A stretch of DNA of 64,000 bases, taken from positions 1,550,001 to 1,614,000 of the forward strand of contig NZ_JAPDIA010000008.1 in NCBI RefSeq assembly GCF_029525575.1, written 5' to 3'. A program made the position numbers and the translations under genes. The notes under the pieces were generated by a model, which saw nothing but the letters and a program-made list of their open reading frames with translations, was not told the origin of the DNA and did not search any database. The DNA is from Cohnella rhizosphaerae. GTDB taxonomy: Bacteria; Bacillota; Bacilli; Paenibacillales; Paenibacillaceae. Position 1 is the first letter of the stretch; each line of letters starts with the position of its first letter. Of the stretch, positions 43,931 through 51,658 are shown piece by piece.

Positions 43931-44257
43931 CGTCCGACCACCCTTTTTGAACCTTTTTGCAATTCGATTTGAACGAATGTCCTGTTATCTTTTATAACTC
44001 ATTAGTCACACAAACGCCAGACCCAATTGAAAATACCTTTTACCCGTACGTCGGATTTGTGAACCCGGTTGAATTTTTTGCTGAAAAGCCGCAAATGTTG
44101 GATAAAACACTTTAATCCGCTTGGCATTTACGTTTTTAAACGCATGCGAATGTCAACTAAATTAACAAAGTCTCGAAAATTCCGGCGAGCCGTTCTTCAA
44201 TCAAACGTTTAACCCGTGATACAATGTATAATATCACAAGCGAAGGCCGGTGAGCAG
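43931..44257. other. AT-rich divergent promoter region
   Basis: No gene. The stretch is much more AT-rich than its surroundings and separates the reverse-strand nucleoside cluster from the forward DUF1992-add genes. I looked for a purine riboswitch core and a PurR-type box and saw neither. TATAAT-like words occur at 44223-44234 (forward) and around 43994-43999 (reverse). Confidence 0.5.
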
Positions 44258-44650
44258 ATGAATTGGATTGTCTCCATTGCCGAGCAAAAAATACGCGATG
44301 CCGAAAAATCGGGACAGCTCGAGGGGCTGCCCGGGCACGGCAAGCCCCTCCCCGATGACGATCTCGCTGGCGTGCCCGAGGAACTGCGACTGTCTTACAA
44401 GCTGCTCAAAAACGCCGGCGCCCTTCCCGAAGAGCTGCAGATCCGCAAAGATCTCGTATCGCTATCCGATTTGCTCGAAGCGTGCCGGGATCCGGAGCGG
44501 TCGGAAAAACTGAAAGGCGAGCTGACCGAAAAGCGTCTTCGCTATCGGCTTATGATGAACGAGCGGGGCTGGACGCAACAGGACGCATACGAGCAGTATG
44601 CGGACGCGGTTTACGCCAAGCTGACGCGCGCAAACGACAAAACGCCTTAA
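44258..44650 (+). CDS. DUF1992 (DnaJ-homologue subfamily C member 28-like) protein
   Basis: 130 residues from ATG 44258 (upstream GGTGAG); the in-frame ATG at 44216 has no site. The DUF1992 domain is complete: MNWIVSIAEQKIRDAEKSGQ, LEGLPGHGKPLPDDDLAGVPEELRLSYKLLKNAGALPEE spread over residues 20-60, then helical SEKLKGELTEKRLRYRLMMNER. It is a short, soluble, all-helical protein of unknown function despite the DnaJ name; no J-domain HPD is present. It is followed after 42 bases by the adenosine deaminase gene. Confidence 0.9.
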   Translation: MNWIVSIAEQKIRDAEKSGQLEGLPGHGKPLPDDDLAGVPEELRLSYKLLKNAGALPEELQIRKDLVSLSDLLEACRDPERSEKLKGELTEKRLRYRLMMNERGWTQQDAYEQYADAVYAKLTRANDKTP

Positions 44651-44692
44651 AGCCGAAAAGAGATTTGCGAATTCAACGAGGAGGGGATCGGG

Positions 44693-45736
44693 ATGGACAA
44701 CTGGCTCGAAGCGCTGCCCAAAGCGGATTTGCACCTGCATCTGGACGGATGCGTGAAGCCCTCCACGCTGCTCGCGCTGGCGGCGGATCGCGCCTACCCG
44801 CTGCCCGCGGACAACGCGGAGGATCTGCTGCCCTACATGCAGGTCGACGCGGGCTGCGACAGTCTGACTACTTATTTGGAAAAATTCAGTTTCGTGCTTC
44901 CGCTGCTGCAAGACGCCCCCGCGCTTAAGCGCGTTGCGAAAGAGACGGTCGAGCAGGCGGCCACTCGCAATTGCCTTTACATCGAAGTCCGCTTCGCGCC
45001 CGCGCTGCATACGAGCGAAGGCTTGACGCCGGAAGATGCCATCGCCGCCGTGCTCGACGGACTGAAGCGCGGTGAAATGGCCTGCGGCATCGTCGCCCGT
45101 CTCATCGTCATCTGCATGCGGCACCACGACGACCGGATCAATCTCCCGGTTATACAGGCCGCCGTCGCCCTGCGCGGCCAGGGCGTCGCGGCCGTCGATT
45201 TGGCCGGCGACGAGGCCTCGCATCCCGCGGAAAAGTTCCGGGGCACCTTCGCCGCGGCGCGCGAGGCCGGCATCCCGATCACGATTCATGCGGGCGAAGC
45301 GGCCGGCCCTTTCAATATTCGCGAGGCCGTGGAAGGGCTGGGCGCGATGCGCATCGGCCATGGCATCCGGCTGCGGGAAGACCCCGGACTGCTCGACTGG
45401 ATTCGGGAGAGACGCATTCCGCTGGAAATGTGCCCGACGAGCAACATTCAGACGCGAGCGGTAGCGGACTGGGACGATTACCCGATCCGCGCCTATTACG
45501 ATGCCGGTCTGTACGTCACCGTCAACACGGACAATCCGACCGTCTCGGGAACCGATATGACGCGAGAATGCGAGACGATCGCGTCGCGCTTCGGATTCAC
45601 GCCCGCCGAGCTGGCAGGGCTGATGCGCGCCGCGCTGCTGGCGTCGTTCGCGGAGCCGCCCGTCAAGCAGCGGCTGCTGGCGCGGTTCGACGAGATCGCC
45701 GGACGCCTCATGACCGACGTCTCCCGCGCGGATTAA
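44693..45736 (+). CDS. add: Adenosine deaminase
   Basis: 347 residues from ATG 44693 (SD GAGGAGGGG). Converts adenosine to inosine. The metallo-dependent hydrolase motifs are all present: LPKADLHLHLDGCV with the metal HxH, VDLAGDEASHP, TIHAGEAAGP with the catalytic His and Glu, RIGHGIRL, EMCPTSNIQT, and VTVNTDNPTVSGT with the metal-binding Asp pair. Together with the nucleoside importer and hydrolase across the divergent promoter region it makes a purine salvage cluster: uptake, deamination, glycosidic cleavage. Confidence 0.96.
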   Translation: MDNWLEALPKADLHLHLDGCVKPSTLLALAADRAYPLPADNAEDLLPYMQVDAGCDSLTTYLEKFSFVLPLLQDAPALKRVAKETVEQAATRNCLYIEVRFAPALHTSEGLTPEDAIAAVLDGLKRGEMACGIVARLIVICMRHHDDRINLPVIQAAVALRGQGVAAVDLAGDEASHPAEKFRGTFAAAREAGIPITIHAGEAAGPFNIREAVEGLGAMRIGHGIRLREDPGLLDWIRERRIPLEMCPTSNIQTRAVADWDDYPIRAYYDAGLYVTVNTDNPTVSGTDMTRECETIASRFGFTPAELAGLMRAALLASFAEPPVKQRLLARFDEIAGRLMTDVSRAD

Positions 45737-45742
45737 CGCCCC

Positions 45743-45792
45743 GAACGCCAACAGTCCGGTCCCTGCGGCAGGGGACCGGACTGTTGGCGTTC
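45743..45792. terminator. Strong bidirectional hairpin after add
   Basis: GAACGCCAACAGTCCGGTCCC pairs almost perfectly with the reverse complement ending at 45792 around TGCGGCAG. There is no long T-run, but it lies between convergent genes and should block both. Confidence 0.75.
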
Positions 45793-45869
45793 GCTTCATT
45801 CATGGCGACCTTGACGGCGACGCTTTACAGCTACGCAGTTTTGCGCGGCTTGCTCGTACTGGCTTCTGG

Positions 45870-46505
45870 CTATTCGTCCGTACGGTATTGTTTTACTTCT
45901 TCGTTCAGCGCGAACATGCGCTTGTCCAGCGAATTGATCAAGTCCGCCGTATCCTTCAGCTGCAGGCCGATCTCGTGCGGCACCTGCGCGTTGAACTTGT
46001 AATAAATCTTGTGCTCGAGGCTTGCCCAGAAATCCATGGCGATCGTGCGGATCTGGATCTCGACGGGCACCTGCTCCATCCGGTCGGTCAGGAACACCGG
46101 CACGAGGATGATCAGGTGCAGGCTCTGATAGCCGTTCGGCTTCGGATGGGCCACGTAATCTTTGACTTCGAGCACGGTGACGTCCTGCTGCTTGCTGATC
46201 ATTTCGTACATTCGATAAATGTCGGTGGAAAAAGAGCAGATGACGCGAATGCCCGATATATCGCGGATATGGTTCACCGCGTTGTCGATCGTCACCGCCA
46301 GTCCCTTGCGGATCAGCTTGTCCCGAATGCTCTCGGGAGACTTGATGCGCGTTTTCATATGCTCGATCGGATTGTAGTTCTGAATGAAGTGCAATTCCTC
46401 GTTCAAAATGTTCAGCTTCGTGCTGACTTCGTCAAGCGCGAACTTGTATGTGAGCAGCATCTTGCCCCATTCCCGCATGCTGCTTTGATCGATGGCCATC
46501 TTCAT
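45870..46505 (-). CDS. ywaC: Small alarmone synthetase (YwaC/SasA-type)
   Basis: 211 residues from ATG 46505 (46499 also possible). Synthesises (p)ppGpp from GTP/GDP and ATP without a hydrolase domain. The RelA_SpoT fold: HMKTRIKSPESIRDKLIRKG, HIRDISGIRVICSFSTDIYR with the substrate-binding R and D, KDYVAHPKPNGYQSLHLI, VPVEIQIRTIAMDFWASLEHKIYYK with the catalytic Glu-Gln region. The text matches YwaC better than YjbM (HIRDISGVRI, ASLEHKIYYKL). Single-domain length as expected. In Bacillus ywaC is induced by cell-wall stress; no such signal was identified here. Confidence 0.93.
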   Translation of the reverse strand: MKMAIDQSSMREWGKMLLTYKFALDEVSTKLNILNEELHFIQNYNPIEHMKTRIKSPESIRDKLIRKGLAVTIDNAVNHIRDISGIRVICSFSTDIYRMYEMISKQQDVTVLEVKDYVAHPKPNGYQSLHLIILVPVFLTDRMEQVPVEIQIRTIAMDFWASLEHKIYYKFNAQVPHEIGLQLKDTADLINSLDKRMFALNEEVKQYRTDE

Positions 46506-46539
46506 CTGTCTCCCTTAAACGTGTTCGCCAAGCTCGTAA

Positions 46540-47220
46540 TCAATGTTTGTGCCGCCAGACCCTTCGCGCGCGCCAAAACGACATGGCGCCGTAAGCCAGA
46601 AAAAGGACGCCCAGCGCGATCGGCAAAATTTCAGGCAGCGCGGGCGCAGCCTCGTCCAGATAGTCGCCGATCCACGGATCGCCCGCCAGCATCTCGCCCG
46701 CGGAGTAACCGAGCAAGCCGGCTCCGATCCAGACGAGCGGCGGAAACCGCGTCATCAGCTTGGTCAGGAACTGGCTGCACCAGATGATCAGCGGTACGCT
46801 GATCGCTAGACCGATGACGATTAGCGTGAAATTGCCGTGCGCCGCGCCTGCGACGGCGACGACGTTGTCGAGGCTCATGACGAGATCCGCGATGACGATC
46901 GTCCGGATCGCGCCGCCGAGCGTCGTCTTCGCCTCGATCTGTTCTTCGTGCGAATCTTCGTTCAGCAGCTTCCACGCGATAAACAGCAGCAGCAGGCCGC
47001 CGCAAGCCTGTACCAGCGGAATCCGAAGCAGCGTCACGGCGGCGAACGTCAGCACGATTCGAAGTCCTACCGCGCCGAACGTCCCCCAAAAGATCGCTTT
47101 TCGCTGGTGCGCAGGGTCCAAATTTTTGCTAGCCATCGCGATGACGACCGCGTTGTCGCCGCTCAGGACGATGTTGATGAGGATCATATCCAGCAATGCA
47201 AACAGCCAGTCGCTTCCCAT
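46540..47220 (-). CDS. TerC-family membrane protein (YjbE-type)
   Basis: 226 residues from ATG 47220 (SD AAGGAGC). Seven predicted membrane helices. The TerC signature is clear: LLDMILINIVLSGDNAVVIAMA with the Asn/Asp pair in the helix, FWGTFGAVGLRIVLTFAAV, IADLVMSLDNVVAVAGAAHG with the second SLDN, and GLGYSAGEM-like ends. Relatives (MeeF/MeeY, YjbE) export manganese and metallate secreted enzymes. No Mn-sensing yybP-ykoY element was found upstream. It ends with HKH, a possible metal tail. Confidence 0.92.
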   Translation of the reverse strand: MGSDWLFALLDMILINIVLSGDNAVVIAMASKNLDPAHQRKAIFWGTFGAVGLRIVLTFAAVTLLRIPLVQACGGLLLLFIAWKLLNEDSHEEQIEAKTTLGGAIRTIVIADLVMSLDNVVAVAGAAHGNFTLIVIGLAISVPLIIWCSQFLTKLMTRFPPLVWIGAGLLGYSAGEMLAGDPWIGDYLDEAAPALPEILPIALGVLFLAYGAMSFWRARRVWRHKH

Positions 47221-47329
47221 GTTGCGCGCTCCTTGTCCGATTCGAGCGTGCCGCAGCCGCCGTGGGCGATCCGCAGCCGGTCGTATTTGCGCCTCAAGTT
47301 ATCATTTTACCCGAATCAGGGGCACGCGA

Positions 47330-47361
47330 ACAAACCCGCTCCCTTGAGGGACCGGGCTTGT
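47330..47361. terminator. Hairpin between terC and yfiT
   Basis: ACAA-CCCG-TCCC pairs with GGGA-CGGG-TTGT around TTGA, with two single mismatches. It lies 44 bases after the yfiT stop in the reverse direction. Weak T-run, so only probable. Confidence 0.5.
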
Positions 47362-47405
47362 CCGTCTTCTTGCGGTCCGTCGTCGGACCTGAGCTCGCTT
47401 AGGGA

Positions 47406-47933
47406 TTACCAGCCCATGCGCTCTCTTAGGCGTTCAATATGCGCCGTATGATGCTTGCCGTGCCATGCGTACATGCCAAGACAGCGATCGAGGCGCGTCG
47501 TCTCTCCGCTTCCCGGGTGGTAGAACGCGCGGGCGAACTGCTCGTCCGTGAGCGAACCGAGCAGCGCGGCCCAACGCACGTGCACGGCCGAGATCAGCGC
47601 AAGCGAAGGCGCGACCGGCAGGTCGCGGGAGTCGGATAGCTCCGCCCACAGCTGCTCCTCGTAGGGCTTGATCGTCGGCGTGTCCTCGGTAAGCGCCAGC
47701 TTAAACCGTGTGAGGCTGTTCATGTGGCTGTCTCCGATATGATGCACGACCTGGCGAACCTTCCATCCACCTTGGCGATACGGCGTGTCCAGCTGCGCGT
47801 CGTCAAGTCCGCGCACCGCTTCGGACAGCAGCTCAGGCAACGCCGCGATCTCCTGCATCCACTGCCTGCGCACGTCGGGAGAGATATCGCCTTCATAAGT
47901 AAACTTGCCGATCGGGTAACGCAAATCGTCCAT
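47406..47933 (-). CDS. YfiT/BstA-like DinB-superfamily bacillithiol transferase
   Basis: 175 residues from ATG 47933 (SD AGGAGCG). Four-helix DinB fold with metal-binding histidines: RQVVHHIGDSHMNSLTRFKL, and MYAWHGKHHTAHIERLRERM at the end (HxxHH-like). The N-terminus DDLRYPIGKFTYEGDISPD is diagnostic of the YfiT subfamily, described as bacillithiol S-transferases or metal-dependent hydrolases. It would act in detoxification with the low-molecular-weight thiol of Bacillota. The longer frame starting at 47981 is not supported. Confidence 0.92.
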   Translation of the reverse strand: MDDLRYPIGKFTYEGDISPDVRRQWMQEIAALPELLSEAVRGLDDAQLDTPYRQGGWKVRQVVHHIGDSHMNSLTRFKLALTEDTPTIKPYEEQLWAELSDSRDLPVAPSLALISAVHVRWAALLGSLTDEQFARAFYHPGSGETTRLDRCLGMYAWHGKHHTAHIERLRERMGW

Positions 47934-48187
47934 TTTTCGTTCGCTCCTGTCCGGCGTCGATCGTTTTCCAGTATAACACATGCGGCTCGCCTTTCCTTCC
48001 GGCCAAGTCCCGCCTTAAAGCGTTGACTGCCGCCGTCGCAACGCTTCGCCATCATGCGGCAGCCTTCGACATTTATGCGTTTCATCGCCGTCGAACTTAA
48101 GATTCCTGCCGAGCCGACGTGAATTAATCCAAAAAAAACATGTGCGATTTCACAAAATAACGCTAGCCAAGACAAAGTACCATGCGT

Positions 48188-48206
48188 TATAATGAAAGCG
48201 CTACCA
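48188..48206 (+). promoter_or_regulatory. -10 box with overlapping cre (CcpA) site
   Basis: TATAAT at 48188-48193, and ATGAAAGCGCTACCA at 48192-48206, which matches the cre consensus WTGNAANCGNWNNCW at every fixed position. A cre at the transcription start is a standard place for CcpA repression. Confidence 0.65.
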
Positions 48207-48239
48207 CCCAAACTTTCGACGACAGGGGGAAACGAAAAG

Positions 48240-48582
48240 ATGGATGCAGCGATGAATTTGTACGATCAGTTCGAACCGCGGAACGATTGCTATTTCTTCC
48301 GCATCGGCGCCCAAGGGCAAATTTGCTGTCACGGCCGCAACTATACGATAAAAAAAACGAATGACGGCCGAGCAGGCGGAAGCTTTGACGAGAGACGCGC
48401 TATTCGTCCGAATCTCCTCCGACTGCTACGTCAACGTAGCCAAGATCACTTATGTAACGGACAATGCCGTATACTTCGGCGACGGCCCGGCTTTGAACCA
48501 TATGCTCCCCGTCCCCAAGCGCAAGCAGCATCTCATCCGTCAGGGCATCTCCCAGCTTCAGGGACTTCGCATCAGCGTCTGA
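48240..48582 (+). CDS. Stand-alone LytTR-type DNA-binding protein, frameshifted
   Basis: About 114 residues from ATG 48240 (AGGGGG ten bases before). The first frame gives LYDQFEPRNDCYFFRIGAQG and YTIKK, then eight A (48350-48357) shift the frame. Seven A continue to RMTAEQAEALTRDALFVRIS, DCYVNVAKITYVTDNAVYF and LPVPKRKQHLIRQGI. The layout (first strands, an F/L-VRIS strand, YVNVxKI and a terminal LPV-R-xxHL segment) is that of LytTR DNA-binding domains. There is no receiver or membrane part, so regulation must come through expression or a partner. A cre site overlaps its promoter. Confidence 0.7.
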
Positions 48583-48590
48583 AACAAGAC

Positions 48591-48636
48591 AAAAGGCCAT
48601 CCGCAGAGCGATTCTGCAGCGGAAGGCCTTTTTTTG
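48591..48636 (+). terminator. Terminator of the LytTR gene
   Basis: AAAAGGCCATCCGC pairs with GCGGAAGGCCTTTTTTT around a 20-base region that can form an inner stem. Confidence 0.8.
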
Positions 48637-48735
48637 TATCCACGCGCCCGAATGGATCGACCGTCAAGCGCCGTCCCGATCGTGCGGCTTGCCGCAAATC
48701 GACCGGTTCCGAAGCCGAAGTTGCCGGCCGGCTCC

Positions 48736-49411
48736 TCAGCCTTTTCGTCCGTAATCCGCCCTGACCTCTCCCCATCGCTCCGTCTCCCATTTGAGCACCT
48801 TGTTCGGATACGAATTGACGCGCAGCCAGCTAAGCGCGCGGTCGACGAGCGCCCAGATCTCGAAGGTCGAATCGTCCCGGGGCAGCGTCGTCACGACTTC
48901 CTTTTGCTTCAGCCATTTAAGCGCCGTGCGCGAGTCGCTGTAGACCGTCTTTGCGCTTCCCCGCTGCTTCAAATAGGCGAGCGCGTGGACGATGGCCAGA
49001 AATTCGCCCAGGTTGTTCGTTCCTTTTTTCGATCGGTCCGACCGAAAACAGCACGTCGCCCGTCCGCGTATCGACGCCCCTGTATTCGACCGGACCGGGG
49101 TTGCCGCGCGTGCCGACGTCGACAGAGACGCTGTCGAAGTCGATCTCGCCGGCGGCCTGATCCGGCGATAACGGCAGCTTTTCTTGCGTTCCGGCGGACG
49201 AACCGGACGATACGCCCGAGGCGCTTTTACCGCCGCCTTGGCCCCAATGTTTTTTCCAGCCTTCGCGATAAGCCCGCTCCGCTTCCGGCTTGCTGCCGTA
49301 AGATTTATACTTCGCGTCCTTGCGTCCGGATACTTGCGCCTGGCAGGCCGGCCACGAATCGTAAATGCCCGGCGCCCCGCCTTCCCAGACGACGTAATAT
49401 TTCCCTGCCAT
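48736..49411 (-). CDS. rnhA: Ribonuclease H with viroplasmin-like N-domain, frameshifted
   Basis: About 224 residues from ATG 49411. The N-terminal Caulimovirus viroplasmin (hybrid-binding) domain is KYYVVWEGGAPGIYDSWPAC, then KYKSYGSKPEAERAYREGW. A Gly/Ser linker leads to RNase H: FDSVSVDVGTRGNPGPVEYR with the first catalytic Asp, NNLGEFLAIVHALAYLK with Glu, and VYSDSRTALKWLK with Asp. Six A near 49026-49031 shift the frame at PIEK/KGTNNLGEF; five A restore it. It removes RNA from RNA-DNA hybrids. The tail contains LVDRALSWL and VRADYGRKG. The gene stands alone. Confidence 0.9.
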
Positions 49412-49650
49412 GTCCCATATCCTCCATGCAGCCTGCGCGCCATGCGCGGCCCCGCGTTCAAGCATTGATTGTAACATAATAAAGACGCAAAAAAATCCGT
49501 GCCTCGCGACCCATTCGGGAACCCGCATTGGCTGGCGGACTGTGACGGAGCGCTTGACGACCGGATGGCCGTGCGGTTGATCATCCGGCTTCGCCATGAG
49601 ACAATCAGGTATCGCTGAGCGTTTGATCGAAAATCGGGGAGGTAATTTCT

Positions 49651-50632
49651 ATGCACTATCGTCCACTGGGCCGGAGCGGACTTCGCGTATCGTCGATCGG
49701 ACTCGGCACCAACGCGTTCGGCAAGCGTTCCGATCGGGAGACGTCGATCCGCATCGTTCACGAGGCGCTGGACAGCGGCGTCAATATGCTGGACACGGCC
49801 AACATTTACGCGGGCACGCAGTCGGAGGCGATCATCGGGGGAGGCGCTGGCGGGCAGGCGGCACGAAGCGGTGCTGGCGACCAAGGCCGGACTGCCGACG
49901 GGACAAGGTCCGAACGACAAAGGCTCTTCCCGCTTCCATCTTCAGCGGGAACTTGAAGGCAGCCTGAGGCGGCTCAACACGGACTACGTGGACCTGTACC
50001 AGATCCATACGTTCGATCCGGCGACGCCGCTGGAGGAGACGCTGCGCGCGCTGGACGACTTCGTCTCGTCGGGCAAGGTGCGCTATATCGGCGCGTCCAA
50101 CTACGCGGCCTGGGAGCTCATGAAGGCGCTCGGCATCAGCGAGCGGCGCGGGTTCGAGCGCTTCGTCTGCACGCAGGCGAGCTATTCGCTCGCCGATCGC
50201 ACGCCCGAGGCCGAGCTCATCCCGATGTGCCTCGATCAAGGGGTCGGGCTCATCCCGTACTTCCCGCTCGCCGGCGGCATTTTGACGGGGAAGTACGCCT
50301 CCGCCCCGGTAGGCGCGGCGCCGGAAGGCTCGCGGGCCGACACCGATCCGTCGTTCCGCCGGTTCCTGGGCGGCCGTGCGGACGAGCTCGGCCGGCAGGT
50401 CGCCGCGCTGGCCGAGACGCTCGGCGTTCAGCCTGCCGTGCTGGCGATCGCCTGGCTGCTCGCTCGTCCCGCCGTCGCCACGGTCATCGCCGGCGCGACT
50501 AGGCCGGAGCAGCTTCGGGCCAATCTGGCCGCGGGCGCGCTGCAGCTGTCGGAGGAGACGCTGGAGCGGCTCGACCGGATCAGCGACGATTTCCGGCACG
50601 GCAACCCGTTTGCCGTCTATCGGCTGCCTTAG
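49651..50632 (+). CDS. Aldo/keto reductase (AKR11-like), frameshifted
   Basis: About 326 residues from ATG 49651 (SD GGGGAGG). NADPH-dependent oxidoreductase of the AKR superfamily: MHYRPLGRSGLRVSSIGLG, NMLDTANIYAGTQSE with Asp and Tyr, VLATKAGLPTGQG with Lys, DYVDLYQIHTFDP with His, VRYIGASNYAAWEL, and VATVIAGATRPEQLRANL. Five G at 49838-49842 (four needed) shift the frame after EAIIG. It ends four bases inside the convergent gpmA gene. Substrate unknown; relatives reduce sugars, ketones and methylglyoxal. Confidence 0.9.
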
Positions 50633-51411
50633 AACCGCTCGTGATGACCCTCGCCCTTCGCCGGCATATCCTGCGCCGGGTCGGGCGAGATTTTGCGCGG
50701 GATCTCGCCGGGCGGCAGCGGCCCGTCTTCGCCAAGATAGTAGTGCTTGACGGGTTTCATGTCGTCGCCGAACTCGTAGACGAGCGGGATCGCCGTCGGA
50801 ATGTTCAGATTGACGACGCCGTCCTCGGGCAGGTCGTCGAGGTACCGGATCAGCGCCCGCAGCGTATTGCCGTGCGCGCAGAGCAGCAGCTTGCGTCCCG
50901 CCGACAGCTCGGGCAATATGCGTTTGTTCCAGTAGACGAGCACGCGATCCGCCGTGTCGTCCAGATTTTCCGTCAACGGCACTTCGCCGTCGATGTTCCC
51001 GTACCTGGGATCGTCGCCCGCGTACCGTTCGTCGTCCCGCTCGAGCGCCGGCGGCCGCTCGCTCACGGACCTGCGCCAGAGCAGCACCTGGTCGGCCCCG
51101 TAGCGATCCGCCGTCTCCGCTTTGTTAAGCCCCTGCAGCGCGCCGTAGTGCCGTTCGTTGAGCCGCCAGCTCTTCGAGACCGGAATCCAGAGCTGGTCCA
51201 GCTCGTCCAGAATGAGGCCCATCGTCCGGATCGCCCGCGTCAGCACCGACGAGAAGGCGGCGTCGAAGGCGTAGCCGTTCGCCCGCAGGACGCGCCCCGC
51301 CTGCCGCGCTTCCTTCAATCCCTGCTCCGACAGATCCGAATCGGTCCAGCCCGTAAACCGGTTTTCCAGATTGTATTCGCTCTGCCCATGCCGCACGAAA
51401 ACGATTTTCAT
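50629..51411 (-). CDS. gpmA: 2,3-bisphosphoglycerate-dependent phosphoglycerate mutase
   Basis: 260 residues from ATG 51411 (SD GGAGGGAAG); longer frames are not supported. Interconverts 3- and 2-phosphoglycerate. Seen: MKIVFVRHGQSEYNLENRFTGW with the phosphohistidine RHG, ARQAGRVLRANGYAFDAAFSSVLTRAIRT, RLNERHYGALQGLNKAETA, ERDDERYAGDDPRY, and LLCAHGNTLRALI with the second His. The C-terminal tail DGPLPPGEIPRKISPD is slightly extended. Converges with the aldo/keto reductase over four bases. Confidence 0.95.
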   Translation of the reverse strand: MKIVFVRHGQSEYNLENRFTGWTDSDLSEQGLKEARQAGRVLRANGYAFDAAFSSVLTRAIRTMGLILDELDQLWIPVSKSWRLNERHYGALQGLNKAETADRYGADQVLLWRRSVSERPPALERDDERYAGDDPRYGNIDGEVPLTENLDDTADRVLVYWNKRILPELSAGRKLLLCAHGNTLRALIRYLDDLPEDGVVNLNIPTAIPLVYEFGDDMKPVKHYYLGEDGPLPPGEIPRKISPDPAQDMPAKGEGHHERF

Positions 51412-51481
51412 GCCCTTCCCTCCCTCACTTTCGCTTCTCGTATTATAACCGCAATCCCTCGCCGAAGACATCGCCCCAGGG

Positions 51482-51511
51482 TGTTCAAAAAAGGCCGGCA
51501 GCAGGTATAAT
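51482..51511 (+). promoter_or_regulatory. Candidate promoter of the sulP gene
   Basis: TATAAT at 51506-51511 with a weak -35 (TGTTCA at 51482-51487) 18 bases upstream. It lies about 145 bases before the start codon. Confidence 0.45.
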
Positions 51512-51658
51512 GGACCGGACGACAATCGGCCCCGGCTTTTCCGAGCGTGGAAAGCCTCTAACGCGAATCATCCCTGCAGAGCGGAACGCACCTTGATCGG
51601 TACGGCCTTTTCTCACGATCCCGGCGCTTTCGTTTATCATCGAAAGGAGTTTTTTTTG

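Noticed and set aside
43931..44257. Purine riboswitch upstream of the nucleoside genes
   Set aside because: The conserved TATAA...GGGTCTCTACC-type core and its kissing loops are not visible on either strand.
47221..47330. yybP-ykoY manganese riboswitch before terC
   Set aside because: Searched by eye for the paired GGGGAGTA-type loops; none present.
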